Shown in pieces: positions 10,056 to 20,763 of a stretch of 64,000 nt of DNA. Position 1 is the stretch's first letter. Each line of letters starts with the position of its first letter. The DNA comes from Sphaerulina vaccinii (taxonomy: Eukaryota > Ascomycota > Dothideomycetes > Mycosphaerellales > Mycosphaerellaceae), in contig JAKUDP010000007.1 in NCBI GenBank assembly GCA_022570795.1, positions 2,105,127-2,169,126 on the forward strand, in the 5' to 3' direction. Made by a program: the position numbers and the translations under genes. The notes under the pieces are model-generated. The model saw only the letters and a program-made list of their open reading frames with translations. It ran no database searches and had not been told where the DNA came from.

Positions 10056-10796
10056 AGGTGCCATGATGAAAGACGATGTGTGCAGGCGATGCAATTACTG
10101 TAATGATTGATGATTCTAGATACCCTTATGCGAGTTGCGTGCCAAAGATGATGGCATATGGCTATCTCCTCCTCGGCCCTTCGTCCTCTTTCGTTGTATC
10201 GCGTGAATGAAGCTGCAGTAAGTAACCTAAAGAGCCAGGTGAAAGTATTAGCAGAAGTAAGGCTGGCAGGTATCGCTCGGTGCTTACATACAGGAAGGCT
10301 CCACTTTCTCCTGATATGACCTGCTCCTCCTTCTATGAAAAGCACCTACCTTAATGGGAAGACTCTGCACCACTGGGATAGAGACATCGAAGCTTCAGAT
10401 ACTGTCTTCTCTGTCTCGTTCTCAGCCCGGTGCAAGCACCTCGTCCGAGTACCTTATTACATGTTATTACATGCAGGTGAACTGCTTGCAGAGGAAGGTG
10501 TAAGTGTTGTGTAAGTGTTGTGTAAGGTGGAAGGCTCGGTGCTTGCACCGGTCTGAAGGAAAGACGCAGAATCTATATTAGAAGATTTGTAGCACTTTCC
10601 TTTAGGTAGAATTAGTGTATGCACGCCCGGGTTAACTCAGAAAATTGCTGGAGTCGATCATTTGCATCCTTGCCTAGGTACAGATTTCTGCAGTGTGGAT
10701 ATTGTGCTGTTATAGAATCGGTATTAGTATCGGTGTCTTCTAGAGAACCCCTGGAACGGAGGCAGGCATATGGCACTATAGCTTGCCTAAGCATCT
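10056..10796. other. Intergenic with a MITE-like inverted repeat
   Basis: No gene seen. Perfect 14-bp inverted repeats CCGGTGCAAGCACC (10427-10440) and GGTGCTTGCACCGG (10538-10551) bound a 125-bp segment that contains short direct repeats (TTATTACATG twice, GTAAGTGTTGT twice). The segment could form a hairpin and resembles a small non-autonomous element, but no target duplication is obvious. Confidence 0.4.
10427..10551. repeat. 125-bp segment with 14-bp perfect inverted ends
   Basis: CCGGTGCAAGCACC and its reverse complement bound the segment. It may be a MITE-like relic or a regulatory hairpin. Confidence 0.4.
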
Positions 10797-12771
10797 CTAG
10801 ACGAGCGTCAAGGTCTCCAACTTCAATCCCCTCTTCTCAAGTTGGTCAAGGTCACATCGTGGATCGCTGTGAGTGGCGCGAATTTCTCCTGTATCGAGAT
10901 TCTCGTACCAAAGATCGCATGGCCTTGTCTGATCCGTGATCTCGCGCCACTGAAAAGGCAGAGGTGGCAATCTCGGATCGTTAAACTGTAAAGCTCCAGT
11001 CGATTTGTCTCGGAATGCCGGGTACCATATGTCATCCGGCTCGTTGTGCATCAAGAACTCGAACTCAGACGGAAGGTTACCGAGAACAGACGAGCCGTTC
11101 ATGAGCTCTGGCACGTATGCAGGCCCCACCACGACGTAGCCACCATCGGCCGTGGGTCGCAATACCAGTGGAGCATTCATGCCTAGAATGACACAGACAT
11201 AGTCATGAGCACGGGTGGCAGCAGGGCCAAGCCCGATCAACTCAGTATCCGAGAAGAGAAATGCTCTTCCATAGCATGGGGCCATTAGCCTGCCACCTGC
11301 TGACGCTTTCTTGATTCTGTCAAGAGAGCTGAGCCCCAGACCAAGTTTTTCTGTAAGTACACTCTCCATATCCGCAATCGGGACATCTGCGAACCGTGGG
11401 TGCTTCCAATTTCCTGTACACAAGATCTCGGCGATTTGACTGAATGGCAGACGCTTGTGCGGCTTCGGAAATGCCACCTTCATCGCTTCGACCAGGTCAT
11501 TCATGTGACCCCCATGCGAAGAGCGCTGGCCATCATCGACCGGTGGTGGCAGCTCTCCCGATCTTTGCTACGCGTATGCCTTTGACCACGAGTTTGCCAT
11601 CAGAGACATCCTGCACTTGAGATTGAGCCCCGGCGCATGCAGACCCTAGAATATTGGAGAGAGTAGTGCGGCGTCTCTTCCAGTCTGGTACACAGGTTGG
11701 CAGGCTTCCGTCCGTATCTTGCCGTTCGACATCGTGCAGGAATTCCAGATTTTGCCGTTGCATCGCGTAGCTCATCGCGAAGTCAACATAGACGTCTCGC
11801 CAGGACTGCTGGTAATCGGGCTTAATATGTAGATCTGCAAGATCGATCTTTCTTGTCAAGGCTCCAAGCGCGAAAATGCGGTCTCTGTCGTCTGAGCACT
11901 CACTCAACATGGTGTATTGTAAGAGGCCTAGGATATGGCCCTCCTCTCTGACGTCTGCCAGGCTATATAAAAGTCCAATGCGCTCGATGATCGTGGAGTT
12001 GACTGGTCGATTGTTGTTAAGGTACCGAATTGCTATGCAGAAGCTCAACCAAGTCAATTTCACCTCACCGCACAGGATTACCGCCCTGAGAGCTCCAAGC
12101 TTTAGCTCTTGCCATATCCAGAGTCGTGACCAATACGGTCGGGACATGATAGCGGCGATGGCATCTTCATGAAGCTCGGTCATGACGGGACGAGAGCCAG
12201 CCTCCAGCAATCTTGGATGTATGTTCTCTTTACGAGCTACTAAGGTGTTGGTTGCAACATCCAGTCTAAGATTGGAATCCACCGCCTGGATCCAACTTGC
12301 GGCAACTTTCGTGGTCGAGGTAGAAGGGCCGATCCAAGCAGTGACCTTCGAAGCCTTGCGATATATCGCGGCCATTATTGCGACCTGAACACTCTTATCC
12401 ACGTCATTGTTTTGGTTGATACAGATAGCATCGATCCAGAATATTCGCGCAACGTCAGTCCGGCGAAGATAAGTTAGTGCTTCTGCGCAGTTCTTCGTGA
12501 CATAAAGCACAGAGATTGCATCGTCTTCGACGACATAGATACAACTTTTTGGATCGGGAGCGCCCCAAGTATATGACAATGCTTCGAAGTCGGGCCAAAC
12601 CTCCGGAGAGAAGCTGGTTGCGTGTAGGTGGAGACGCAGATGCGACTTGCGAGATCCGGGTAGCAAAGTTATGATGCGAATATGCTGAGGTTTTAGGTGG
12701 GTGTACTGATACGGGATGCACTCTTGGAGGCTCTTCTTTCGTGATCGGTAGCTGAAGATCTTGTGTAGCAT
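10797..12771 (-). pseudogene. HET-domain (heterokaryon incompatibility) protein, frame-shifted
   Basis: The first frame, 12771 to 11533, carries the HET domain with the usual blocks FEALSYTWG and IFWIDAICINQ (residues about 60-155). Such proteins trigger vegetative incompatibility or other self/non-self responses in filamentous ascomycetes. The C-terminal part continues in another frame, 11504 to 10797, with residues typical of HET-protein tails (GRAFLFSDTELIGLGPAATR). Both frames are open only between about 11570 and 11533. A single-base indel there would join them. A 64-nt intron ending at CCAG is formally possible but would remove GIRVAKIGRA, which looks coding. So this is either a frame-shifted allele, an assembly error or an unusual intron. 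Confidence 0.75.
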
Positions 12772-13510
12772 AGTGGCCGTGGCTGTGACCCGTTGTGTGG
12801 TGAGTGGTTTGAGAGGTGAAGATGCTCAGCCGTGGAAGGTGGAGTCAACGGCCGCCTTACGCTTGGCAGCTGCGCCACGCCGCCCCCTGCACGCACTGCC
12901 TCCTTCTTGGCGCGGTTGTTCGTTCCTTCTGAGCAAGCAGGTAGGCACGCTTACTCCAAGTAGGTAGGCTGGCTCAGAATGCTCTCAGTTGCAGGGGATC
13001 CGAGAACACTACAAGGCTCCCATAGAGTGTGTCCGGAGATTTCAATCCTGAAGTCCACAGATCAACTTGCTTCACCAGCAATCAAAAGATCTCTCGCCCA
13101 GTATAACGCTCTAAGGCGACTTGTGCATGATCTGGACTTACTTTTTGTTCGCATCTACGTCGCCTCTGTTCTCCGGAGGGCAGAGGAGGCGAGCTTGCGA
13201 GCAAAGTATATAACCTTGGAAATCGAGGAGGAGAGAGCGGAGCAGAAACGACGACGAGTCGGAGAGACAGGTACGAACCCGACTAATCGAGACCCCTCGT
13301 CGTGCAAAGAAGTCGCCGAGAATCGAACAAAGTAGACAAACGAGCCCGTAGGTTAAGCTGCGAGAGGAGACAGCAAGGTAGGTAAGAGTATCCGTATATT
13401 CTTAGTCCAGGATGATGCCTTATGCACGACTTGTGATTTGGATACGGACGTTAGGTGGGCACAACTCGAGACTCCCGCAAGGCCATTGTTCAATTACCCG
13501 ACTCTTCGCT
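12772..13510. other. Intergenic, no gene supported
   Basis: The region separates the 5' end of the HET gene from the 3' end of the ECD-like gene. An open frame at 12979-13335 has no recognisable domain and biased composition; I do not call it. Confidence 0.4.
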
Positions 13511-15658
13511 CTACTCATCTTCCTCACCCTCATCCCTCGGCATACTCACCCCAAGCGCTCTCATCAAGTTCCCAGCGGGTCCAGACATTCCTGCCTGTCC
13601 TTTGAATGCTTCGAGCATATTCTTCGCCAGGTCCAGATCTATGTCGTTGAATTCTTCGTCGTCGGAAGAGAGTTCTGCTCCGTCCTCTGCTTCGGGGAGA
13701 TGGTCGAAGGGGCCGGCTTTGGCGAACGCGGGAGGGGTGAGGCGGATCTGTTTGCTGCAATCTGCCTTCGAAGAGGACTTGGTTTGTGTGGAGGGAGGAA
13801 GTTCTTCGTCGGCGGATTCTTCTTTGTCTTCTTTGACGAAGGAGACGGATTTGCCTTTCGTGGACTTAGGTGAAGACAGTCCTGGTGGACGTGGTGGGCC
13901 GAAGACAGGTTTCGCATCGACTGTTGAGTCGGCAGCTTTGCCTTTCTGCTTCGTTTTGACCTTCTTGTATGTCTCGTTTTCCAGATTGAGAGCTCCATGA
14001 CCTTTCAGTTCTTGTTCCATAAGTTCAATGACTTTGCGCATCTCATCATCCTCATCTACATCGTCCATGTCTGCATCGTCTTCTAGCGCGAGTCTCCGCG
14101 CTTCGTCCAATAAGCCAGACTTCTCGAGGTGCCAGTCTGGCAGGGCTCTTGTATCGTGGATGGCACGCTCGAACTCCATGTCTTCGAGCGCTTCGGGTGC
14201 GTTGAATGAAGTTTGGGGTTCGGCGGGTTCATCTTCGTCTTCTGCTGAGGCTTTGGCGAAGTCTTTGACTTTGGTTTCATCGTTGGTTGGTTCGGGTACG
14301 TTCATTTCATCGTGGTCCGAAATTGTGGCATCGTCATCATCATCGTTGTCCATATCATCGATACCATCAGCTCCGGCTTCGTCGTCTTCGAGGAAGTCTT
14401 CAAAACGTGATACCATCTTTCGCAGGTTGTCTTGTGCGCCTTGGTCGCCGAAACCTCCCTTTGTGCCACTTGCGCCTGCTTTGCCTTCTAGTTCCTTTTC
14501 GAAATCGTTATAGTCAATGTCGAGCCACTTCTCATCATCTTGAGTCCGAGGCCAATCCTTGATTTCCGCATCTGTCGGCAGTGCCTCTGCTCCACTCTCG
14601 ATATCCTCCAACAATAGCCGTAACTCACGCACCGTCCGATTGTCCTGATTCTGCTTATCGGTCACCAGCATCTCGAAGCCACATGTCAACTTCATGCCAA
14701 TTGCCACTTTCTCGTCCTCCATCCGAGGTATGATGCCAGTCCATGCGGGTGGTGGATCGAATGGTTGACTTCGTAATTGAGCATAGCCAACTTTCGTGAA
14801 TTTGACGCTGGCAGTGACGAAGTCTTCGGGCGGGAATTGGAGAGTGTTGGTATCTTTCGTGGCAAGTGGCTTCAAGCTGACCGGATCTCGCAGATAGAAA
14901 GCTTCGATGGCAGGAGAGATGTAGGACGGGTTTCGGTGCAGCAGGTATGCTAGTCGTCTTGGAATGGTGGTAAGAGAATGATGGAAAGAAGAGGAGATAG
15001 CTGAAGGATACTCCCGGATTCTGTGAAAGGCTTCTTTCTCGATGCTTGAGTCTACGAGTAGCTTATCTGGGAATCGCTTGATGAACGCGAGCGCTTCTTC
15101 GGAGGTCAAGTTGCGTGGTGGCGAGTTCTTGTCATGAGGAATAATCTTGATATGGCCACCATTGACCCAGATACGGTTATCTGAGACCTCAGGATTCAGC
15201 CATTTTGGCAACGAGTTCGCAGCTTCGATGAGCAGGAACTCGCCATCAGTGTCGTAGACTCTTATCCAGGCATCAGGAAACTTCTTGCTCAGCTCCTGCA
15301 GGAGATATACAATGAGCCATTCATCTGCCACAGAGTCGCCAAAGTCGGTTCGCCCTCGAAGATGTGGAATAGTCTTCGATGCATCAGTTGCATTTGGTTT
15401 CGATAAGTCGATCCTGGGATGTAAGGCAAGGTCGAATTCTTGCCTCTGCCAAATGTAGTCTTCAAGTAGCTTCTTCTTCAGCTCGGTTGCAGCCTTCAAT
15501 ATCTCGTTCAGTCTTGATCGTAGAGCGGCTGTGGATTTCAGCCCGCCGTGGATAGTATGTATAACGTACTCTACGCAGTCGTCTGGCAGACGCTTTGGGA
15601 AGCCATCAAAGCCTTCGCCGAACCATTTCAGGCCATCATCTGGGAGCTGGTCCTCCAT
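13511..15658 (-). CDS. ECD/SGT1-family protein (ecdysoneless homologue)
   Basis: The 715-aa protein begins MEDQLPDDGLKWFGEGFDG and continues with the block DDCVEYVIHTIH and WLIVYLLQELSKKFPDAWI, characteristic of the SGT1/Ecdysoneless family (Pfam SGT1). The C-terminal half is acidic and disordered. Animal ECD proteins associate with the spliceosome component PRPF8 and R2TP chaperone machinery and act in cell-cycle control. The fungal role is less clear and likely nuclear. The frame is open 77 codons upstream, but the ATG at 15658 gives the expected family start. It shares a 287-bp divergent promoter with the spindle pole body gene. Confidence 0.82.
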   Translation of the reverse strand: MEDQLPDDGLKWFGEGFDGFPKRLPDDCVEYVIHTIHGGLKSTAALRSRLNEILKAATELKKKLLEDYIWQRQEFDLALHPRIDLSKPNATDASKTIPHLRGRTDFGDSVADEWLIVYLLQELSKKFPDAWIRVYDTDGEFLLIEAANSLPKWLNPEVSDNRIWVNGGHIKIIPHDKNSPPRNLTSEEALAFIKRFPDKLLVDSSIEKEAFHRIREYPSAISSSFHHSLTTIPRRLAYLLHRNPSYISPAIEAFYLRDPVSLKPLATKDTNTLQFPPEDFVTASVKFTKVGYAQLRSQPFDPPPAWTGIIPRMEDEKVAIGMKLTCGFEMLVTDKQNQDNRTVRELRLLLEDIESGAEALPTDAEIKDWPRTQDDEKWLDIDYNDFEKELEGKAGASGTKGGFGDQGAQDNLRKMVSRFEDFLEDDEAGADGIDDMDNDDDDDATISDHDEMNVPEPTNDETKVKDFAKASAEDEDEPAEPQTSFNAPEALEDMEFERAIHDTRALPDWHLEKSGLLDEARRLALEDDADMDDVDEDDEMRKVIELMEQELKGHGALNLENETYKKVKTKQKGKAADSTVDAKPVFGPPRPPGLSSPKSTKGKSVSFVKEDKEESADEELPPSTQTKSSSKADCSKQIRLTPPAFAKAGPFDHLPEAEDGAELSSDDEEFNDIDLDLAKNMLEAFKGQAGMSGPAGNLMRALGVSMPRDEGEEDE

Positions 15659-15945
15659 CGCCCCTGACTGAAGGTATGACTTAGATTCGCGAGGAGAAGA
15701 GTTGAAAGAGGCGAAGATCAGGTGAAGTTCTTGTCGTCCTCTTGGCGAGTCAAGTGAGAAAGATTTCGTGGAGCGCGCGATTCTGGTGCTCCACTTTTTA
15801 GACTTTGAGTCCGTTGTGCTGGATGACACTTCATGTAAACAACGCGTGCTTCGAGCTTCAACACGCGAAGCAACAGCATCAGACAGCATTTTGCATACAT
15901 CTTTGTCGCATGCGGCATACGCATAGCAGGAAGTGATCGCCTACC

Positions 15946-18900
15946 ATGGCTCACAACTACATCAACACGCCGGCCACCGAACGCGGTAACGACACTTTCC
16001 TCAGCCCGACCAAAAATGGCCTCGTCGACATGTCGTTCAATCAGCCATTCCAGTCGCCCAGCAAAGATGCCGCTCAGGACCTTCGAAACCGTATGCGAGG
16101 ACTGCGAGGTGGACCTGGACCAGCAGCGACACGAACTCCCCGACTACGAACAGCTCTGGTCGACAAGCGCAATCCTACTGGCAAGCAGGAATTCACGCCT
16201 CTGCTGAAGAGCGCAAGAAGGAACCAGTTGATGCAGCAGAGCATCATAGAAGAGAAGGAGAATATGGCGGGCGATCTGAAGACTCCCGCAGGACTGCGCG
16301 CGAGCTTCGGTAGCAGAGCCACTCCAGGCCTGCCCATTGAAGCCTCAATGCTGGACGATTATACTGGTAGTTCCGGTGATCGCGAGGTGACGCCAATCCC
16401 GCCAAACCAAGTCAGCTCATCCATGCTTGACTCCACGCCTATGCCACAGCTGCCATCGAACAGAAATGGTGTACTCGAGACTGGCAACGTGTTGACGTTA
16501 CGCGACCAGGAAGCCAAGCTTGATCAGATACAGAAAGACAACTTTGGTCTGAAGCTGAAGATCCACTATCTCGAAGATGCGATGCGCAAGAGTGGGAGCG
16601 AGTTCCAGCAGCAGACCCTGAAAGAGAACGTGGAGCTCAGGACGAACAAGGCACAATTGGAGGTGGATTTGAAGAAGCAGCGAAAACGACTACTAGATGC
16701 CGAACATCAGCTGGAAGAATACAAAATGTACCTAAAGGAGTATCAGGAAAAGGTCAAGAAGAGACATACGAGCGAACGCGACCAGGAAGAGTATGAGCGC
16801 TTGCAAAGAATGGCAGAAGAATCACAGAAGATTGCCGATGAGCGGGAGCAGGAGCTGGACAACATCCGCGAGAAGCTGGACCAAGCCGAGCAATTGCAGA
16901 GTGATGAGGGTGAAGTGCAGAAGCTGAAAGACCAATTGCTGGATGCTGAACAAGAAGTACGCGATCGTGAACGGGAGCTGGACGAGAAAGACGCGAAACT
17001 CGAGGAGCTGCAGGAACAGCTGCAGGCCGCCGAACGAGCGGGTGGAGACTCTGACAAGACCCAGCAACTGCGTGATGACATCGGCGATCTGGAAGTAGAC
17101 ATCCGAGATCGTGAACGACAGCTTGACGAGAAGGACGAGAAGCTAGAGGAGCTGCAGCAGCAAGTGAAGGCACTTCAGCAAGACAATGCCAATGTCGACC
17201 ACATGCAACAAGACATAGACGAAGTGGAGAACGAGCTGAAGGAGAAGGATGAAGAACTGGACCGCAAGAACGCTCGGATCGCGGAACTGGAGGAACGCGT
17301 CAACACTTCTTACGATCGCGAGAAGTCGACCAAGAAGCTGCGAGGTGATGTAGTAGATCTGGAGAACAAGCTTCGAACAAAAGATCAGGCACTGGACGAG
17401 TCAAACGAGCAGATGCGAGCACTGGAGAAGCGTGTACAGAGTACAGAGTCTGAGCTTCGTGATCATCAACGCGAGCTTGCCGACAAGGATGGCGAAATTC
17501 GAGCCCTGGAGCAGCGTGTACAGCTAGCGGAATCTGGTCAGGAAACGGAGCTTCGGCAGAAGGATAATGAGCTTCGCAATGCTCAGCGTGAACTTGCTGA
17601 CAAGGATGGCGAGATTCGAGCCTTGCAGGAACGGCTGCAGACCGCCCGTGGAAGCTGGGATGCGGAGGCGGAGCAGACTGATGCTCGATTACAGGAGAAG
17701 GATCGTGTCATTCAAGAGAAGGAGAGCCAGCTTCGAGACAAGTCGCGCATTATCGAGGAGCGAGATGATGAGCTCTCAGATCTCGAGAAACGTGTCCGCG
17801 CTGCTGAGGCTGCCCGTGACGAGGCTCTTCGCAAACAAACAGGACGACGATCCGAGATCGACAGCCAAGTCAGTGAGCTGCAGGAGAAATTGCGAGTAGC
17901 TTCTGCCACCACCCAGGCCAAGCTGAATGAGAAGGACGGTCTGATCCAGGCTCGCGAGAAGGAAATGCAGACTCTTCAGAACCGTATCACGACACTTCAA
18001 TCTGGTGACAGTACCGAGCTACGACAGAAGAACGAACAGATTCAACGCCTGGAGTCAGAGCTCAGATCAAAAGAGCGCGAGATCAAGGACCAGCAACAAC
18101 AGATTACCAGCCTCAGAGCACGTGTCGGCGCCATGGAGACTCCCTCCAAGAAAGACAGCCTCCTCAAGCAACAAGCAGATCAAGTACGGTCACTCGAGCA
18201 AGCCCTGCAGAAGCTTGAGAACGACAAGGAAGCTGAGCTGGATGAACTGGATCAGCATTGTCAGACCATCGACGACCAAAACAAAGTCTTACAGCAGCAG
18301 CTCACTGATCTACGGAAGCGTAGCGAGGCTGCAGACCGTGATCAAAGCATTTCGGGCAGGCAAGGATCGGAGCTAAGAGACAAGGACGATCAGATTGCTC
18401 GCCTTGAAGATGAGCTTGATCAGCTCCGCACCAAACTTCAGCAGGCAATGGAACAACGACAGAAGGATGTTCGACAGCTCGAGCGTGAGCTAGAATCTGC
18501 ACGTGCCAATAGCAAGGGTGGAGTCGAAGATGCTGAGCGTCGGTTCACCTTGATGAAGAAGCAGCTGCAAGCTGAATTCGATGAAGAGAAGGACGCGTTG
18601 GATGCTGAGATTGAGCTGCTTGACAAGCACTTTATTGAAGTCGAAGCTGAGAAGGCTCGTCTCAACTCGCGCATCCAGGACCTTGAAGCAGAAGTCAGCC
18701 AAGCGAGACTTGCCAAATCAGAAGGTTCTCCCGTTCGTGAGCGGAACGATCTTCGTGCGCAAGTACGCAAGATCGAGACTGAGCGTAACACGCTAGAGTC
18801 TACCATCAGAAAGCTTCGCATCGACCTTCAGACCGCCGAAGTCACAAAGACGAATCTGTCGCCAGTCCGTGATCGTGAAGATCTTCGGCGACAGCTTGCA

Positions 18901-20067
18901 GAGGCGAACAGCAAGATCTCGAGACTGGAGCAGCAAGTGGAGACGCTTGAGACCGAGCTGCAGTATGCTGAGCAGGAGAAGACCTTGGCTGAAGAGCGCG
19001 GCGACCTCCACGATCTCCTGAAGAAGTCCAAGATCGAAGCAGAGTCTCTGCAGATCGAGCTTACGAAGCGTGAGAAGGCTGACAAGAGTCAGAAGCGCAG
19101 AGAGAGCGAGCTTCATGCACAGCTGCAAGACGCCCAGGCTGAGATTGAGGACCTGCAAGTGCAGATCGCAGACCTTGAGAATCGAACTCAGGCACAGACG
19201 AGCAAGGAGCGTGAGCATCGGAATAACATCAAGGAGCTCAAGCGTGCTAAGCAAGAATTGGAAGATCTTCAACTCCAGCTTCAAGACCGTAATGGCTCTT
19301 CATCTGGTCACGCCCGTCGCGAAGCAGAACTTCGTGCTCAACTACGCGATGCTCAGTCAGAAGTCGATCAGCTACAAATGGATCTCCAAGAACGTGAATC
19401 CCAGATCCAGAGTGCAGCCAGCAAAGAACGCCAACTGCGCGAACGTCTTCAGCGATCTCGTGCAGAAGATACCGCCAATCTCCAAGCCCATAACGACGAC
19501 CAAGGCAATCTCGAAGATGCCGAACTCGAAATCCGAACTCTGCAATCTCAATTGCAAGACCGCGCAGCCAAACTCTCAGCCTCCATGAAGAGAGAAGAGT
19601 CTCTCAAGTTGAAGTTGCAAACTGCCAAAGCTTCCGCCAAACAAGCCCAGCTCTCCGCCGAGAACTCCACAGACCTCGTTCGAAGTACACAAGACACCTC
19701 AGCATTGACCAAGCGCCACCAGGCCGAACTCAAAGGCCTATGCAAGCAAATCCAATTCCTTCGAGCTAGCCTGAATCGCGAAATGCAATTCCGTGCTGAC
19801 CTCATTCATACGAAGAATTACTTCTTGTTACAGGTCAGAATGTATAATGCTTGCAATAAGGAGGATTTGAATATGTTGGAAGAGATCGGAGTGAGTCCTG
19901 ATATGAGCTTTAGAGAGAAGAAGAGAAGTCTGAGGAGTGTGGGGATGATGGTATTGGCGGGTGTGAGGATGAAGCTTGGAGCTGAGAAGTGGAGAGAGAG
20001 TAAGAGGGTTGAGGAACAGTTGATGAGGAAGTTGGAGGGTGTGAGGAAGGGAAGGAAGAGTGTTTAG
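15946..20067 (+). CDS. Spindle pole body coiled-coil protein with CM1 and PACT-like ends (Pcp1/Spc110/PcpA type)
   Basis: A single 1373-aa frame. After a disordered, S/T-P rich N terminus, residues about 185-220 (LRDQEAKLDQIQKDNFGLKL) form a CM1 (centrosomin motif 1), which recruits and activates the gamma-tubulin complex. Residues about 225-1270 are almost unbroken heptad coiled coil rich in E, K, Q, R and L, with internally repeated segments such as RELADKDGEIRALEQRV. The end, QIQFLRASLNREMQFRADL followed by YFLLQVRMYNACN, looks like the PACT region that anchors Spc110/Pcp1/pericentrin to the spindle pole body. The alternative is an Mto1/ApsB-type cytoplasmic MTOC protein, but the PACT-like tail favours Pcp1. 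The start is supported by the neighbouring promoter and N-terminal TPATERGND context. Confidence 0.85.
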   Translation: MAHNYINTPATERGNDTFLSPTKNGLVDMSFNQPFQSPSKDAAQDLRNRMRGLRGGPGPAATRTPRLRTALVDKRNPTGKQEFTPLLKSARRNQLMQQSIIEEKENMAGDLKTPAGLRASFGSRATPGLPIEASMLDDYTGSSGDREVTPIPPNQVSSSMLDSTPMPQLPSNRNGVLETGNVLTLRDQEAKLDQIQKDNFGLKLKIHYLEDAMRKSGSEFQQQTLKENVELRTNKAQLEVDLKKQRKRLLDAEHQLEEYKMYLKEYQEKVKKRHTSERDQEEYERLQRMAEESQKIADEREQELDNIREKLDQAEQLQSDEGEVQKLKDQLLDAEQEVRDRERELDEKDAKLEELQEQLQAAERAGGDSDKTQQLRDDIGDLEVDIRDRERQLDEKDEKLEELQQQVKALQQDNANVDHMQQDIDEVENELKEKDEELDRKNARIAELEERVNTSYDREKSTKKLRGDVVDLENKLRTKDQALDESNEQMRALEKRVQSTESELRDHQRELADKDGEIRALEQRVQLAESGQETELRQKDNELRNAQRELADKDGEIRALQERLQTARGSWDAEAEQTDARLQEKDRVIQEKESQLRDKSRIIEERDDELSDLEKRVRAAEAARDEALRKQTGRRSEIDSQVSELQEKLRVASATTQAKLNEKDGLIQAREKEMQTLQNRITTLQSGDSTELRQKNEQIQRLESELRSKEREIKDQQQQITSLRARVGAMETPSKKDSLLKQQADQVRSLEQALQKLENDKEAELDELDQHCQTIDDQNKVLQQQLTDLRKRSEAADRDQSISGRQGSELRDKDDQIARLEDELDQLRTKLQQAMEQRQKDVRQLERELESARANSKGGVEDAERRFTLMKKQLQAEFDEEKDALDAEIELLDKHFIEVEAEKARLNSRIQDLEAEVSQARLAKSEGSPVRERNDLRAQVRKIETERNTLESTIRKLRIDLQTAEVTKTNLSPVRDREDLRRQLAEANSKISRLEQQVETLETELQYAEQEKTLAEERGDLHDLLKKSKIEAESLQIELTKREKADKSQKRRESELHAQLQDAQAEIEDLQVQIADLENRTQAQTSKEREHRNNIKELKRAKQELEDLQLQLQDRNGSSSGHARREAELRAQLRDAQSEVDQLQMDLQERESQIQSAASKERQLRERLQRSRAEDTANLQAHNDDQGNLEDAELEIRTLQSQLQDRAAKLSASMKREESLKLKLQTAKASAKQAQLSAENSTDLVRSTQDTSALTKRHQAELKGLCKQIQFLRASLNREMQFRADLIHTKNYFLLQVRMYNACNKEDLNMLEEIGVSPDMSFREKKRSLRSVGMMVLAGVRMKLGAEKWRESKRVEEQLMRKLEGVRKGRKSV

Positions 20068-20763
20068 ACTTGGACGATAAGACACTGTTGTCATTGGCTT
20101 GATGCCTGGAGCTTGAGCGAGGTGTTGGTGGATATTGCATTATGGCATCATGGATATGCTAGGACTTGTTGGGCATATGCTTTCCGTAGTTGAGCATCTT
20201 ACGAGGGTTTTCGAGACCACCCATGCGTGCACAATCTTGTGGAAACATAAGTTGCGAGCATGATGAAGACTCATCCAGACGACGGGAAGGAGATTGACGA
20301 GATGGAGGGCAGTTCGCGCTAGGCCGCCAAGGCTCGGTATCGTATTCACTAGCGCGGACTGCTTCTGCCTTTTGCACCGGCCTGCCGGTCCTCCGCAACA
20401 CCTCCTCATGCTTTGCACCACTCGGAGATCTGCCAGATCGACCTCTCCCACCCTCTTTTCACACCGGCAGACATCCCAGTTCGGCTCGTGCAATGCCCAC
20501 GACCACTTCGGCTCCGCAAATTTCAGTTTGGCGTCTCGTGGCGCAGCCTAGACCGAACAAGAGGTACAAGCATCGTACTGATCATCGGCGCCAGTGTACT
20601 GTTTATTTGGACTTGGTCATTCCATTCCTCAGCATCACTTCCAATCCTCCATCTCTCTTTTTCTTCTTAACTGCAACGAGACAGAAAGAGACTGTCACCA
20701 CAAAGAAACACACACCTATCTCTTCTACTCCCCTCATCTCCAAACACCAATCCACTCATCAAG
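20068..20763. other. Intergenic, no gene supported
   Basis: It holds the 3' flank of the spindle pole gene and the promoter of the secreted protein gene. The last 120 bases before the ATG are rich in C and T, a common feature of fungal core promoters. Confidence 0.4.

Noticed and set aside
12979..13335. 118-codon open frame on the plus strand
   Set aside because: No domain, no supporting context and biased Arg/Glu content; likely chance.
20140..20493. 117-codon open frame on the minus strand
   Set aside because: Overlaps other chance frames in a promoter region; no recognisable features.
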